Below are positions 1-9,034 of a stretch of 64,000 bases of DNA, in pieces. A program made the position numbers and the translations under genes. Positions within the stretch are counted from its first letter, which is position 1; every line of letters starts with the position of its first letter. Origin of the DNA: Candidatus Gastranaerophilales bacterium (GTDB lineage Bacteria > Cyanobacteriota > Vampirovibrionia > Gastranaerophilales > Gastranaerophilaceae); NCBI GenBank assembly GCA_944322615.1, contig CALUPH010000003.1, forward strand, positions 124,001 through 188,000, given 5' to 3'. A model generated the notes under the pieces. It worked only from the letters and a program-made list of their open reading frames with translations, made no database searches and had not been told where the DNA came from.

Positions 1-266
1 TCATATCCTGCTTTAATTATAAATTTGTAACTTTTTAGTTTTATATAATCAACTAAAACAACTTCTACTTCATTTTCACAAAATAATGGTTTCTTTTTTG
101 CTTTTCTTATTTCTTCCTTTTTCATTACTTTTTTATTAATTATTTTATTCTCAATTTTAGGTATATCAGAAAATAGTATCGTTAAAATATCATCTCTATA
201 CCATTCTATAAATTGTTTCTTGTCATGTATTACCTTATTTAATCTTTCAACGAACTTACAAAACAC
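1..266 (-). CDS. Partial unknown protein at the left edge of the prophage
   Basis: An open frame of 88 codons runs off the window, so the C-terminus is missing. The start is a GTG at 266 preceded by AGGAG with a 5-base gap; there is no in-frame ATG near it. The visible protein is rich in Lys and Ile (opening VFCKFVERLNKV) with no motif I recognise. It lies 41 bases downstream of the small secreted protein on the same strand, so it probably belongs to the same late phage transcript. It could equally be a lysogeny-conversion (moron) gene. Confidence 0.55.
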   Translation of the reverse strand, partial: MFCKFVERLNKVIHDKKQFIEWYRDDILTILFSDIPKIENKIINKKVMKKEEIRKAKKKPLFCENEVEVVLVDYIKLKSYKFIIKAGY

Positions 267-307
267 TCTTTCTCCTATCTAAAATTCCTTCTTAAGTTTA
301 AATAGTA

Positions 308-550
308 CTATTTAAGTAAATCATTCTCGCAATAAAACTTGTAGGTATTTCTATTTATATTGATGTTAAATGCACTATGTTCATTTGTAATTTTCTGCTT
401 TTTGATTTTGCCTTCAGGTGTTACTTGCGAGTCAAGGTTGATTGTTGCAAAACCTTTTGAGCTTTTAATTTCTTGTGTTACGTCTTGTTCTTCTGCTAAA
501 ACAGGAACTGAAAATAAAATTAAAGTAATAATTGCTACTAATTTTTTCAT
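308..550 (-). CDS. Small exported protein, unknown function
   Basis: This 80-residue protein opens with a classical Sec signal peptide: MKK, a hydrophobic run, then a VLA-type signal peptidase I site at about residues 17-19 followed by EEQ. There is no lipobox Cys. The mature part of about 60 residues is polar, with one Cys near the C-terminus. A GGAG box lies 7 bases before the ATG. It sits at the distal end of the phage structural genes, a usual place for lysis or lysogenic-conversion genes. It has no transmembrane segment besides the signal, so it is not an obvious holin; a spanin-like or host-altering role is only a guess. Confidence 0.6.
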   Translation of the reverse strand: MKKLVAIITLILFSVPVLAEEQDVTQEIKSSKGFATINLDSQVTPEGKIKKQKITNEHSAFNININRNTYKFYCENDLLK

Positions 551-554
551 ATTT

Positions 555-1157
555 CTACTCCGCTATTAATTGTGACATCGGCATAAAATCATTGGAAAGT
601 TGTAAAAAACATTCTTGTACAAACTCTGCAGTTACGTTTTGAACTGTCTGCAAGCTCTCAAGATATTCTTTTGTTAATTCCTTCGAAAAATCGGGCAAAC
701 CATATGTAATTATAGGTACTGTTTGACCTGATTGAAGGCCCATAGATATTACCGGTAACAAATCTGATAGGAAATCTTTTATTTCCCCTGTTGACATTGA
801 GACCTTTCTGCGGATATATCCTAATGAAGTTAAGAAAAATTCTTTGTTAAATTCTTCTTGTTTTGCTTGTATTTGTTCCTGTTCATATTCTTCCGTATTA
901 TCTATAACTTCACCATCTACAAGTTTTTCCCAATGTTCTAATGCATAATAAGTCGGATAATTTTCTTCCACTTTTTTAATAACTGCTTCTTGAATAACCT
1001 CTTGAGTTTCAGGGTCAATAATTTTTTCTTGAATCACATAGTTAATTAAAACTAAATTATCAACAGTCTCAATCATTAATCCTTTTCTATGATTATACTC
1101 AACAATAAAATCGTTTTTTTCTATTTCTGTATAAGGGTATTCTAATTTATATGACAT
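555..1157 (-). CDS. Phage protein following the tail fibre, possible fibre chaperone
   Basis: A 200-residue acidic protein starts 12 bases after the tail-fibre stop, with AGGAG upstream. Its position directly after the fibre gene is where podo- and siphoviruses often encode a tail-fibre assembly protein. The mid part (about residues 40-95) is rich in Glu and Gln. The C-terminal half reads as mixed helices, with a hydrophobic PVISMG stretch. I do not recognise a defined family. The role is inferred from gene order only. Confidence 0.6.
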   Translation of the reverse strand: MSYKLEYPYTEIEKNDFIVEYNHRKGLMIETVDNLVLINYVIQEKIIDPETQEVIQEAVIKKVEENYPTYYALEHWEKLVDGEVIDNTEEYEQEQIQAKQEEFNKEFFLTSLGYIRRKVSMSTGEIKDFLSDLLPVISMGLQSGQTVPIITYGLPDFSKELTKEYLESLQTVQNVTAEFVQECFLQLSNDFMPMSQLIAE

Positions 1158-1169
1158 TTTATAAAGCTC

Positions 1170-3497
1170 CTATTTTATATAACCGCATGTTTTCCAGTCA
1201 GCATTCATTGTTCCAGATGCAACAAATATTATCATTTTAGATTTTGTTTTATCTTTCCATTGGATATTTTCATTTAAATCATAACGAAGATCTCCACGTC
1301 CAAAACTAATATTATAATTTGAATCAACATATGGTTTTAAAAATTCAACCAATACGCCTGTATTGGTTATTGAAGGCAAATACCCCCATTGTTCACAATA
1401 TCCATCAGACCATACTCTATAACCGCTTGTTGAATTTATATAGCTTTCCACAATCACTGCCGGTGACTTTAAGGTTGGATAAATATTAGCTATAGGAGAA
1501 ATTCCTTGCCAAATAATAATATTATTAACAAGAATACTAAATCCCGTTATATTCATTGTCCCCAACCAAGGTTCCGAGTTGTTATTTACATCTTTTCCAA
1601 TATAAAGAAGATTTGCACCTTTATATACTACGCCGCTATCAACTGTAATATCTTGTATGTAAGAACTTCCATTAAGAGAATAACTTAGTATATATTGAGT
1701 TCCTGTAAATTGAACTTTTATATAATATACTGTACTTGGTAAAACATTATATGTTCCCTGTAGCGTAGAACCCGAGTTAATTTCTAATGCAAAATGACCA
1801 TTCGTTATTTCTATTTCTATTGCATTCGTTGAATCAGCACAGATTTCTTGTGTTGTAGTAACGTTAGTTGATGTTCCGATAATAAAATTCATTTCCCAAC
1901 TATAATTTTCCGGTTCAAATTTAGCATTAATAATTGCATAATTAGAGGTCGAAAAATTACTCAAAACATTATCAGACTTGGTAAGTTCGCCATATATTGT
2001 AACCCCGTAGTTTTTAATTTCAGGTGATTTTGTACATAATGTATTTGACAAAACCTTTCCAAAATCTTGATAACTAACAACACAAAAGGATTCTATAACT
2101 GATGTTTCTTCTGCTGTATTAACTGCCAAATTAATATAATCCATTTGTATCCAAGAGGTCTCGTCTGATTCGTGAGAATACCATAATCTGGTTTGCGTAT
2201 TATAATACCATTGAAAACTGTTCCCTATTGGAGGTATATAGTTTAATTCACCTAAATATGAGCTTTGAGAGATATTATCAGTTTGTAAAATACCTGATGA
2301 CAATTTTCTAAAGAACATTATGGTATTTTCAGAGAAAGTATGATAAGAAATCATAACTTCATTTGTTATATATTCAACATTATTATATGTTCCATCTGAA
2401 TTATACCCATGTGCAATTAGCATTTTTACATTTGGAAGTAAATAATTATTATTTTTAATATAACCTATACCATTAAATATTTTATCTATAGTGGATTTTC
2501 CATTAACATTTCTTGTTACAATACCTAATGGCAACCAACATTCAATATCATTATACGTAACTTTATTATTATTAAATTTTAGCTTAGGATCTGTTAAAGA
2601 AATTAAAAATATTCCTAAATCTGTTTTTTTAATCAAAACATAACAAGCTACTGCACTTGTATATGTTATTGTTGTACTTCTTTCCAAATCTAATATTAAA
2701 GAATTATTACTTGCATCATATAATTTTGTTCCGGATTTAACTTTTAAAAATTCTCCATTTAATTCTATTTTAATATCTTGCGGAACTTCTAAAACACAAT
2801 TATAAGTTTGACTTTTATTTAGGAAATGTTTTTCTCCGGTTTCTGATAAATTTGTTAAATCTATATTACTTCTCGTATCGATACCGCTTTCAATTATAGA
2901 TTGAAGGCATTCCTCGTATTCACTACTAAATTCGTCTACTTTTTGTTGATATTCTTCCAGATACTCAATACAATCATTTTTATTTTCTTCAGCAATATTT
3001 TTGGATTCTAACGCTGATTCTGCAGCATTTATAGCTATTCTTTTTGATTCATTAAGTTCATCCATAAGTTCATCAGGAGAACTTGATAAACCTTCACCGA
3101 CTTTAACACATCTCTCTATTTTTCGGCTTAATATTTGAAGGATTCGAACTATATAATCAAATGTCCACTCAAGTATATTCAAATTAAAATAAGAAGAATT
3201 TTTAAATTCACTTTCTTGCTTGATTGTTAAAGTAAGCATTAAAGTTATTTTTTCATTTTCTTTTAAAATATTATATGATGAATTTTCCAAAGGAAATATA
3301 ATATAACTTCCGTTTTGATTACCAATTTCATTAATTGAATAATCAACTCCTAACGTTAGCGTAGTTATTACATTATCTTCACTAATATGCTGAACGATTA
3401 ATTCATTTTCGTTTTCTATTAAAAAATCAAAATCAAATTTTTTAACAGTTGAATTTCCCGTATATGTATTTACGGGAACAATTGATGATACTGTCAT
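1170..3497 (-). CDS. Phage tail fibre with lectin-like and tip domains
   Basis: A 775-residue fibre protein. Residues 1 to about 110 look like the T7 gp17/podovirus tail-fibre N-terminal domain that docks on the tail tube: an early NTYTGNSTVKKFDF stretch followed by a DYSINE strand. A coiled-coil stretch covers about 140-210. A region at about 480-660 has the beta-rich pattern of a LamG/concanavalin-like fold, ending in a LYIGKD...WLGTMNI strand pair. The last 90 residues (SGYRVWSDGYCEQWG onward) match the usual C-terminal receptor-binding tip of phage fibres. Two Shine-Dalgarno-like boxes precede the ATG. The host receptor is presumably a surface sugar. Confidence 0.85.
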   Translation of the reverse strand: MTVSSIVPVNTYTGNSTVKKFDFDFLIENENELIVQHISEDNVITTLTLGVDYSINEIGNQNGSYIIFPLENSSYNILKENEKITLMLTLTIKQESEFKNSSYFNLNILEWTFDYIVRILQILSRKIERCVKVGEGLSSSPDELMDELNESKRIAINAAESALESKNIAEENKNDCIEYLEEYQQKVDEFSSEYEECLQSIIESGIDTRSNIDLTNLSETGEKHFLNKSQTYNCVLEVPQDIKIELNGEFLKVKSGTKLYDASNNSLILDLERSTTITYTSAVACYVLIKKTDLGIFLISLTDPKLKFNNNKVTYNDIECWLPLGIVTRNVNGKSTIDKIFNGIGYIKNNNYLLPNVKMLIAHGYNSDGTYNNVEYITNEVMISYHTFSENTIMFFRKLSSGILQTDNISQSSYLGELNYIPPIGNSFQWYYNTQTRLWYSHESDETSWIQMDYINLAVNTAEETSVIESFCVVSYQDFGKVLSNTLCTKSPEIKNYGVTIYGELTKSDNVLSNFSTSNYAIINAKFEPENYSWEMNFIIGTSTNVTTTQEICADSTNAIEIEITNGHFALEINSGSTLQGTYNVLPSTVYYIKVQFTGTQYILSYSLNGSSYIQDITVDSGVVYKGANLLYIGKDVNNNSEPWLGTMNITGFSILVNNIIIWQGISPIANIYPTLKSPAVIVESYINSTSGYRVWSDGYCEQWGYLPSITNTGVLVEFLKPYVDSNYNISFGRGDLRYDLNENIQWKDKTKSKMIIFVASGTMNADWKTCGYIK

Positions 3498-3507
3498 TCC
3501 TTTCTCC

Positions 3508-4893
3508 TTATATTTTATTTTTAAATCTTTCCAAAACTGTTGATATTAGCTTATTTCTTACTTCAAAATCAGGATTTTTGTTATTATTTTGCTTATATTC
3601 GTTGTTTACTGTTAGTATTAATTTAAATATATTGTATTTATCTTCTTCTTTATTTATTTTTAAATTTTTTATTTCATCAATTACATATTTATAATCAATA
3701 TTTAACTTAAAAAATTCGATGTTATCTATTTCCTGTAAATTAGAAAATAATTCATAATCTTCTTTTGAAAAACAACTCTGATAATTTGAAATATCTTTTG
3801 TTTTAAATTTTTCAAAATTTTCAAAATATTCAGATAATAATGATATAAATTGTTTTTTATCAGTCAATATAAAATCTTGCTTTTTAATTAGCTTTATATA
3901 TTCCTTTTTGCTTTTTATATCATCAGATTTTCCATTAAAATCAATATATAATAAAGCTCTATCTATATCTGACTTAGCTATATCTATTATTTCCTGCCAA
4001 TTTTTGATATTTTTTTCTTTTGCAATTACTTCTTCTTGTTTTTTCTCCGATAAAGAAAAATCATAAAGATAATTTCTAACTATTTTTTCTATTTCTTTAT
4101 CTTTTATTGTCTTTATTTCTTTTTCCTGCTCAGATTTCGCCATATTATAAGAGAAAAGTTCTTTTGCCCAATTATAAGCAATAACATTATTCTTAAGTTC
4201 TTTTATTGATTTTTCAAATTTTTCTGTATCTTCAAGATTTAATATATTTTTATATTTATTAAAATAAAAGTTTGCTTTTGGATTTTTATCTTTTGTAAAT
4301 GCATCTATCAAAGAAGAATAAAATTCAGATTTATATTTTTCTTCTCGGTATTTTAAAATTTTAGGAGCCCATTCTTCATTTTCAGCCATTAGTTTCAAGA
4401 CGGATAAACCATTTTTTAAAGATGAGTCTATAATATTTACATCAGACTTATACAATACAGCCCTTGATATGGATGATTTTATAGCATTCTCATAAACTTC
4501 AGTTTCCCAGTTTTTCAGTTCTGTTTGTTCATGGGCTTTCATTTTTCTTTTTATTGATTCAATTTTTTCTAGTTTAATCGTTTTTGCAAGTTTTTTGGAT
4601 GAATTATCAACAAATGCAATCTCTTGAATTTTAGAATCAATAAAATCATCAAGTTCTGCTACAAATTCGTTAATTTTTCCTTCTACATTCTTACCTTTTA
4701 AAGAGAAAAATCCATTTTCTGAAAATAAAAGTTCTTGTTCCCATTTATCAATAATATTACTTAATTCTAATATTTTAATTTTATCTATATGGTTATCAGA
4801 TAAAGATTCCTGTTGTATTTCACTTTCAGTAACAGGTATTTTTCTTATTGAAAAAGATTTTCCTCTTCCATCTTTATTGAGATTTCCTTCCAT
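3508..4893 (-). CDS. Long helical internal virion protein
   Basis: A 461-residue, Lys- and Glu-rich protein predicted almost wholly alpha-helical, with no transmembrane segment. It lies between the gp14-like protein and the tail fibre, which is the slot of the T7 gp15/gp16 internal core proteins ejected with the genome. It is much shorter than T7 gp15 plus gp16, and I see no transglycosylase motif. An AGAAGGTG box precedes the ATG. Function is assigned from synteny and composition, not from a recognised domain. Confidence 0.6.
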   Translation of the reverse strand: MEGNLNKDGRGKSFSIRKIPVTESEIQQESLSDNHIDKIKILELSNIIDKWEQELLFSENGFFSLKGKNVEGKINEFVAELDDFIDSKIQEIAFVDNSSKKLAKTIKLEKIESIKRKMKAHEQTELKNWETEVYENAIKSSISRAVLYKSDVNIIDSSLKNGLSVLKLMAENEEWAPKILKYREEKYKSEFYSSLIDAFTKDKNPKANFYFNKYKNILNLEDTEKFEKSIKELKNNVIAYNWAKELFSYNMAKSEQEKEIKTIKDKEIEKIVRNYLYDFSLSEKKQEEVIAKEKNIKNWQEIIDIAKSDIDRALLYIDFNGKSDDIKSKKEYIKLIKKQDFILTDKKQFISLLSEYFENFEKFKTKDISNYQSCFSKEDYELFSNLQEIDNIEFFKLNIDYKYVIDEIKNLKINKEEDKYNIFKLILTVNNEYKQNNNKNPDFEVRNKLISTVLERFKNKI

Positions 4894-4910
4894 AATACAC
4901 CTTCTTTTTA

Positions 4911-5396
4911 TTATCTTATTAGATTATTATTCTTAGAAAAGACACCAAATGAAGTACTAAACAAACCATTTGCATAACGATTATTGCTTCTAAAAGAAGC
5001 AAGCCCTGCTTTTTCATAGTATTGTTCAGCTCTATCCATATATTGTTGAGCTTCTCTTTCTGAATCTTTCAATGTTGTAAGCGCATCAAGTTCACCATTT
5101 AATTTTTCATCATCTACGATATTTATAGCCATCTGAGAAGATAAGCCAATATTTCCAGCTGCAAGACTCGTTTTTTCTTCTCCCATATTCAATATAGACT
5201 GAAGTCTTTTTCTTCTTGCTTCTTCTATACCTTCTTGGCGAACATAAGTTGCATCTTTTTCTGCTTTTTTTGCTTGTTTTGTGTATAGTTCTGTTTGGTA
5301 TTCACTTTCAGCTTTTTGCGTTTGTATTTCTTTTATTTCTACTGCTGCTACAACCAAATTTGCAGCAGCTTGAACAGCATCATATATAGAACACAT
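4911..5396 (-). CDS. Internal virion protein, T7 gp14-like
   Basis: A 161-residue protein starting MCSIYDAVQAAANLVVAA, then a long Lys/Glu/Gln helix (about 20-75) containing EEARRKRLQSIL, a small-residue segment (ETSLAAGNIGLSSQ pattern) and a second helix. This layout, including the DAxY-like A-rich opening and a central G-N-x-G-L-S turn, is typical of gp14-type internal core proteins of T7-like podoviruses. GAAAGG precedes the ATG, and the gene begins 3 bases after the gp13-like stop. Confidence rests on both pattern and gene order. Confidence 0.7.
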   Translation of the reverse strand: MCSIYDAVQAAANLVVAAVEIKEIQTQKAESEYQTELYTKQAKKAEKDATYVRQEGIEEARRKRLQSILNMGEEKTSLAAGNIGLSSQMAINIVDDEKLNGELDALTTLKDSEREAQQYMDRAEQYYEKAGLASFRSNNRYANGLFSTSFGVFSKNNNLIR

Positions 5397-5399
5397 TTA

Positions 5400-5882
5400 T
5401 CAATTACCTTTCTTATTTACCTTATAAAAGAACTCGAATCCATCTTGAACAGGAATATTTTTCGGCTTAGGATTATCAAATTTAAAACCGAATTTTAACA
5501 ACCAATTCTTAGCATTAAAATTTGTTCTATGTATAAAGTTAAACATAATCTCATATTTTTCTTCTGCATATAAAAGTTGTTTTTTAAATTCTTTCAGAAA
5601 TATAGACTTATTTTTTTGTATATATAAAGAAGATAAAAGCCAAGCACAGGCAATTGATTTATCATTATTAAAACATTCATTGAAACCACCGATTGCTATC
5701 GGAATAATATTTGAATAGTTATCTTGTCCATAAAGTACAAGAAATTTCTTATTTTCCAAATCATTCAATGTTTTAATTTTCCAATTATTACCATATAAAG
5801 CTATTAATTCTTCTTTATCTTCTTTCCTTAAATTTTCAAGAACAAAAATGATTTCTGATTTTTCGCTACACTCTTTAATCAT
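5400..5882 (-). CDS. Internal virion protein, T7 gp13-like (GNAT-like fold)
   Basis: A 160-residue protein with the strand-helix pattern of the gp13/DUF2833 family, which has an acetyltransferase-like fold but is used as a structural internal protein. Visible are a FLVLYGQDN...IAIGGF central strand pair and a C-terminal NWLLKFGFKF segment like the last GNAT strand. I chose the ATG at 5882 because it overlaps the end of the preceding gene as ATGATTAA, with GGTGG upstream; a longer frame from 5903 lacks a ribosome site. A true acetyltransferase cannot be excluded. Confidence 0.65.
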   Translation of the reverse strand: MIKECSEKSEIIFVLENLRKEDKEELIALYGNNWKIKTLNDLENKKFLVLYGQDNYSNIIPIAIGGFNECFNNDKSIACAWLLSSLYIQKNKSIFLKEFKKQLLYAEEKYEIMFNFIHRTNFNAKNWLLKFGFKFDNPKPKNIPVQDGFEFFYKVNKKGN

Positions 5883-7935
5883 TGGAATTTGCCACCGTAA
5901 CATCTAAAGAGATTGAATTTATTGTCAAAGGTAAAGGGAAAATCTGTTTTATATGAACAGTTGCATTTTCACTATAATCAGAAAATGAAAATACATTTAC
6001 ATTCCCCGAATATAAATAATTATGATTGTTTATACTATCCATACTTCTAATATTTTGAAGTAAAGTCCCGTTTGTGCCGACAACAAAAAAATCTTCTCTT
6101 GATTTATCTATGCAGATATTAATTTCATTAACTATTTTTAGAAGACCATGAGTATTTTCCCCTTCTAAATTAAGTGTTTCCAGTTCAAATTCATATGGCA
6201 AACCTGCAACAATAGTTGAAGCAGGATAATCAAGTTGTATTTTGCCATTTTGAACAGTTTTGTTTTCAACAACACAGCCATCAGCAAGTATAGTTATATT
6301 TTCACCTTCAAGATGCTCTAATCCTGTTATATTTTGTATTGGTTCACCTTTATAACACAATGAACTATCAAGAAATATTCCATCTTCTGTTTTTTCAACA
6401 TATCTTGAAGCTAAACGTTCTATAAAACGCTTTGTTTTCCCGTTTATCTGTCTTTTTACAACAAAATAAGCTACGTCTTCATTATCTTCACGAACAACTG
6501 CAACAGATTCAAAAAAGCCTTTAGTTTCATGCCTGTGCCAACCTGCAACTTCTTGTTTTTTATTATATGTTAAGGCATTTACCGTCCCATCAGACATTAC
6601 ACACCAAAGAATTCTATATGGCTCTTTAGAATATGCCATATCTACAACCTGTTTACCTTCAAAAAGGTGATTTGCAAATATAGATAACTCTTCTCCGTCA
6701 TAACTGTCAGAAACATAAGTATAACCTAAATCTCTAACAACGCTACCTCCTGATTGCACAAAAATAATCATATTTCCTGAAACAACAGGAGGGACATGTG
6801 AACAGCCATAAAAACTTTGAGGAGATGCAACCAAAGAAGAAGATGCCGCAAAAGCACCATCTGTACCATTTAATTTCCACTCTCCACCCGAGGTTAGCAA
6901 TATTAAATCATTCATCGCAATAATATGTCTTATTTCATTAACTTCTCGTTCAGAGAGCGTTATATTTATTGAATCAGAACTATTTAAGGGTCTTGAAATA
7001 TTAAAATTGTTATTAGTTGACGTTTGTGAGGCAACCAATTGCTGTGGGCTATTTTTCAGACAGGCAAAAACTTTTCTTTGTTGAAAATAATTTACACAAG
7101 CCGGATTATTATCATTTTCAAAAGGATTTGTAAATATTGGCGCAGTAGATGTCAAGTCAGGTTCTATTTTATTATCAGTGAAAGTAGTATTGGAAGTTGT
7201 ACCTACAAAACCAAAAACTCCATTAACATCTCTGTATATATTATATTCAACAGCATCTTCAACTGCTTCAAAAGTTATTGTAATATATTCAGTAGTACCC
7301 CAAGATGATTCTAACTCCCCAACCACAGATATTTCCTCGGAGCGATTACTTTCTTCATATGTATCTTTTTTAACCGCGGTAATTACATATTTATAAGTTG
7401 TAGGATTTTCGTTTCCACCTGTCCAAACTGCACTTAAGCCTTTAGGAGGCAAGATTTGAGGTTCAAACATAACTTCCGTTAATTGCCAATCATAATGAGA
7501 TAAACGTGAAAGTTCCATTGGCTCATAATTATTATGACATAATGTCAATACATCTGCATTTTGAGCATATTTTATGTTAAATAAATCATTTTGTTCATAT
7601 TCTGTAGTTATTTCAACCGGAGTATTTTCATCTGTTTCATCAATATTTAATATTTGAGCTCCATTTTTTATAAAACGGGCATATTTATCTCCAAGTTCAA
7701 TAATATATGTCTGCTCTGTATTAAAAGAAAAAGGAATTATACGAACTTTAGAATCTGAATTTTTGACTTCACAAACAAGTTCCAATCCGGCTCTATTACT
7801 AACACATCCTTCGGCACGTACAAAACCATTTTTTAGAGTTTTTAAACCAATTGCATATTTTGCCAAATCATTTCTTGCATATAATGCGGAACTCAATTCT
7901 CCACCTGTAAAAGATCTTTGGGTATATCTCGACAT
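5875..7935 (-). CDS. Tail tubular protein B-like nozzle protein
   Basis: A 686-residue protein that opens with the phrase found in podovirus tail tubular/nozzle proteins (SRYTQRSFTGGELS, then about residue 37 VRAEGCVSNRAGLELV). A fibronectin-type stretch at about 165-265 (GTTEYITITFEAVEDAVEYNIYR) and a beta-propeller-like middle (ILLTSGGEWKLNG; AGWHRHET) are typical of T7 gp12 relatives. It forms the distal tail tube with the gp11-like protein encoded just upstream, and overlaps the gp13-like gene by 8 bases. AGAGAGGG precedes the ATG. Confidence 0.85.
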   Translation of the reverse strand: MSRYTQRSFTGGELSSALYARNDLAKYAIGLKTLKNGFVRAEGCVSNRAGLELVCEVKNSDSKVRIIPFSFNTEQTYIIELGDKYARFIKNGAQILNIDETDENTPVEITTEYEQNDLFNIKYAQNADVLTLCHNNYEPMELSRLSHYDWQLTEVMFEPQILPPKGLSAVWTGGNENPTTYKYVITAVKKDTYEESNRSEEISVVGELESSWGTTEYITITFEAVEDAVEYNIYRDVNGVFGFVGTTSNTTFTDNKIEPDLTSTAPIFTNPFENDNNPACVNYFQQRKVFACLKNSPQQLVASQTSTNNNFNISRPLNSSDSINITLSEREVNEIRHIIAMNDLILLTSGGEWKLNGTDGAFAASSSLVASPQSFYGCSHVPPVVSGNMIIFVQSGGSVVRDLGYTYVSDSYDGEELSIFANHLFEGKQVVDMAYSKEPYRILWCVMSDGTVNALTYNKKQEVAGWHRHETKGFFESVAVVREDNEDVAYFVVKRQINGKTKRFIERLASRYVEKTEDGIFLDSSLCYKGEPIQNITGLEHLEGENITILADGCVVENKTVQNGKIQLDYPASTIVAGLPYEFELETLNLEGENTHGLLKIVNEINICIDKSREDFFVVGTNGTLLQNIRSMDSINNHNYLYSGNVNVFSFSDYSENATVHIKQIFPLPLTINSISLDVTVANSND

Positions 7936-7947
7936 AAAAATCCCTCT

Positions 7948-8538
7948 CTATCTGATATCCAACCAAGAACAACTATCATCATTTTTTAAATATCCTTCAG
8001 AAGCATTTATAGTTTTTGCTTTTGCAAGAATACTTGTATAAACACTTAAACAATCTGATTGAATAGACCTGTTACCTGTAATTGCAGGAGCCGCTAAAAA
8101 AGCTAAATACCAACATAAAGCCATTACAAACTCGGTTGAAAAGAATGTTTCATTATCTACTGATTTTGTATACCTTAATACCGCAGGTGTAATATTAGTA
8201 TTTATAACCTTTTGACCGGTTACATTTGAAGCAACCTCAAATTCAACAATCTCTTTATTTACATAAGGTATAATTTCTCTTGCAAATAAACAATCATTAG
8301 GATAATCATATTCATATAAAAATTTAGGATTTTGAGGAATATTACCAGTAAGCGCCAATTCTCTATACGAATTAGCGAAGTTCCAATCAAAATCTTTTAA
8401 GACTTGCTCTTTTGCACTATCATAAAACTCATTTAAAATAACGGTATTTTTATCCGACTGGTTAGAATTTTGAATACAAACACTTACACGTAAATTTTTC
8501 AGAGTAATATTAAATATTTTAGATTTTGTATAGTTCAT
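7948..8538 (-). CDS. Tail tubular protein A-like gatekeeper
   Basis: A 196-residue protein matching T7 gp11-type adaptors. It has an N-terminal helix (AKEQVLKDFDWNFA at about 42-55, the usual L..ypW.FA motif), a YEYDYPNDCLFAREI motif at about 75-90 and a C-terminal helical half (MALCWYLAFLAAPAITGN). It joins portal to nozzle. AAAAAGGAG lies just before the ATG. The gene is separated from the capsid genes by a strong terminator, so it may be transcribed less than, or separately from, the head genes. Confidence 0.85.
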   Translation of the reverse strand: MNYTKSKIFNITLKNLRVSVCIQNSNQSDKNTVILNEFYDSAKEQVLKDFDWNFANSYRELALTGNIPQNPKFLYEYDYPNDCLFAREIIPYVNKEIVEFEVASNVTGQKVINTNITPAVLRYTKSVDNETFFSTEFVMALCWYLAFLAAPAITGNRSIQSDCLSVYTSILAKAKTINASEGYLKNDDSCSWLDIR

Positions 8539-8552
8539 TTTAACTCCTTTTT

Positions 8553-8585
8553 AAAAAAAGATATCCGGTGTAAACACCGGATATC
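8553..8585 (-). terminator. Rho-independent terminator between head and tail genes
   Basis: A perfect 12-base inverted repeat, GATATCCGGTGT / ACACCGGATATC, spans 8560-8585 with a 2-base loop. On the minus strand it is followed directly by seven T residues (8553-8559). It lies between the cement-protein stop and the tail tubular A start. It would cut or reduce readthrough from the capsid genes into the tail genes. Confidence 0.9.
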
Positions 8586-8621
8586 AAAATAAAGAATGAG
8601 GATTATTATATGTCAAAAGCA

Positions 8622-9020
8622 TTATGCATTATGGAAGCTTTCTTGGATTCCATCTACAACGCCTGCGATAATAGCACCTTGAGTAGGGTTTGTTCCGTCA
8701 ACAGTATATACAAGACGTAAAAAACCCAAATTTCCCTTTGGTAAAAACTTAATTGAAGAAACAGCACCTTTTGTTAATTCTTTTAATAACATTTTTTGTT
8801 CTACTAAATCTACACTTGAAGAGAAATCTTCTTCCATTGAAGTTTGAACTTTAATAGACAAACTTGTTAAATTATTAAATGTTTCAGCTATCTGAATAAA
8901 AAGTCCGACTGGTGTACCAAAAGAAACTTCTCTTTTACCCATATCAAGTACATTTTCAGATACACAACTTTCTGTTATGGCTTGTTTATTTGAGAACAAA
9001 CCTTGTTCATCTAATATCAT
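8622..9020 (-). CDS. Capsid cement (decoration) protein, Bbp16 family
   Basis: A 132-residue protein with the layout of Bordetella phage BPP-1 Bbp16: MILDEQGLFSNKQAIT opening, a VLDMGK strand, a VGLFIQI strand, and a C-terminal YTVDGTNPTQGAIIAGVVDG segment. Family members clip onto the outside of HK97-fold capsids to stabilise them. It follows the major capsid gene by 14 bases, as expected for such a pair, and has a GGGAGG ribosome site. The protein also contains a VSFGT string, which I take as family sequence and not as the host SF(x)G motif. Confidence 0.85.
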   Translation of the reverse strand: MILDEQGLFSNKQAITESCVSENVLDMGKREVSFGTPVGLFIQIAETFNNLTSLSIKVQTSMEEDFSSSVDLVEQKMLLKELTKGAVSSIKFLPKGNLGFLRLVYTVDGTNPTQGAIIAGVVDGIQESFHNA

Positions 9021-9034
9021 ATTTTACCTCCCTT

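Noticed and set aside
1170-3497. Diversity-generating retroelement target, because the head genes resemble phage BPP-1
   Set aside because: The fibre ends in an ordinary podovirus tip domain; I see no adenine-biased variable repeat with a template copy and no reverse transcriptase in the window. It could only be reopened by sequence left of base 1.
5400-5882. Host-type N-acetyltransferase gene
   Set aside because: The fold pattern is GNAT-like, but its place between the nozzle and gp14-like genes, with overlaps, fits the gp13-type structural protein better.
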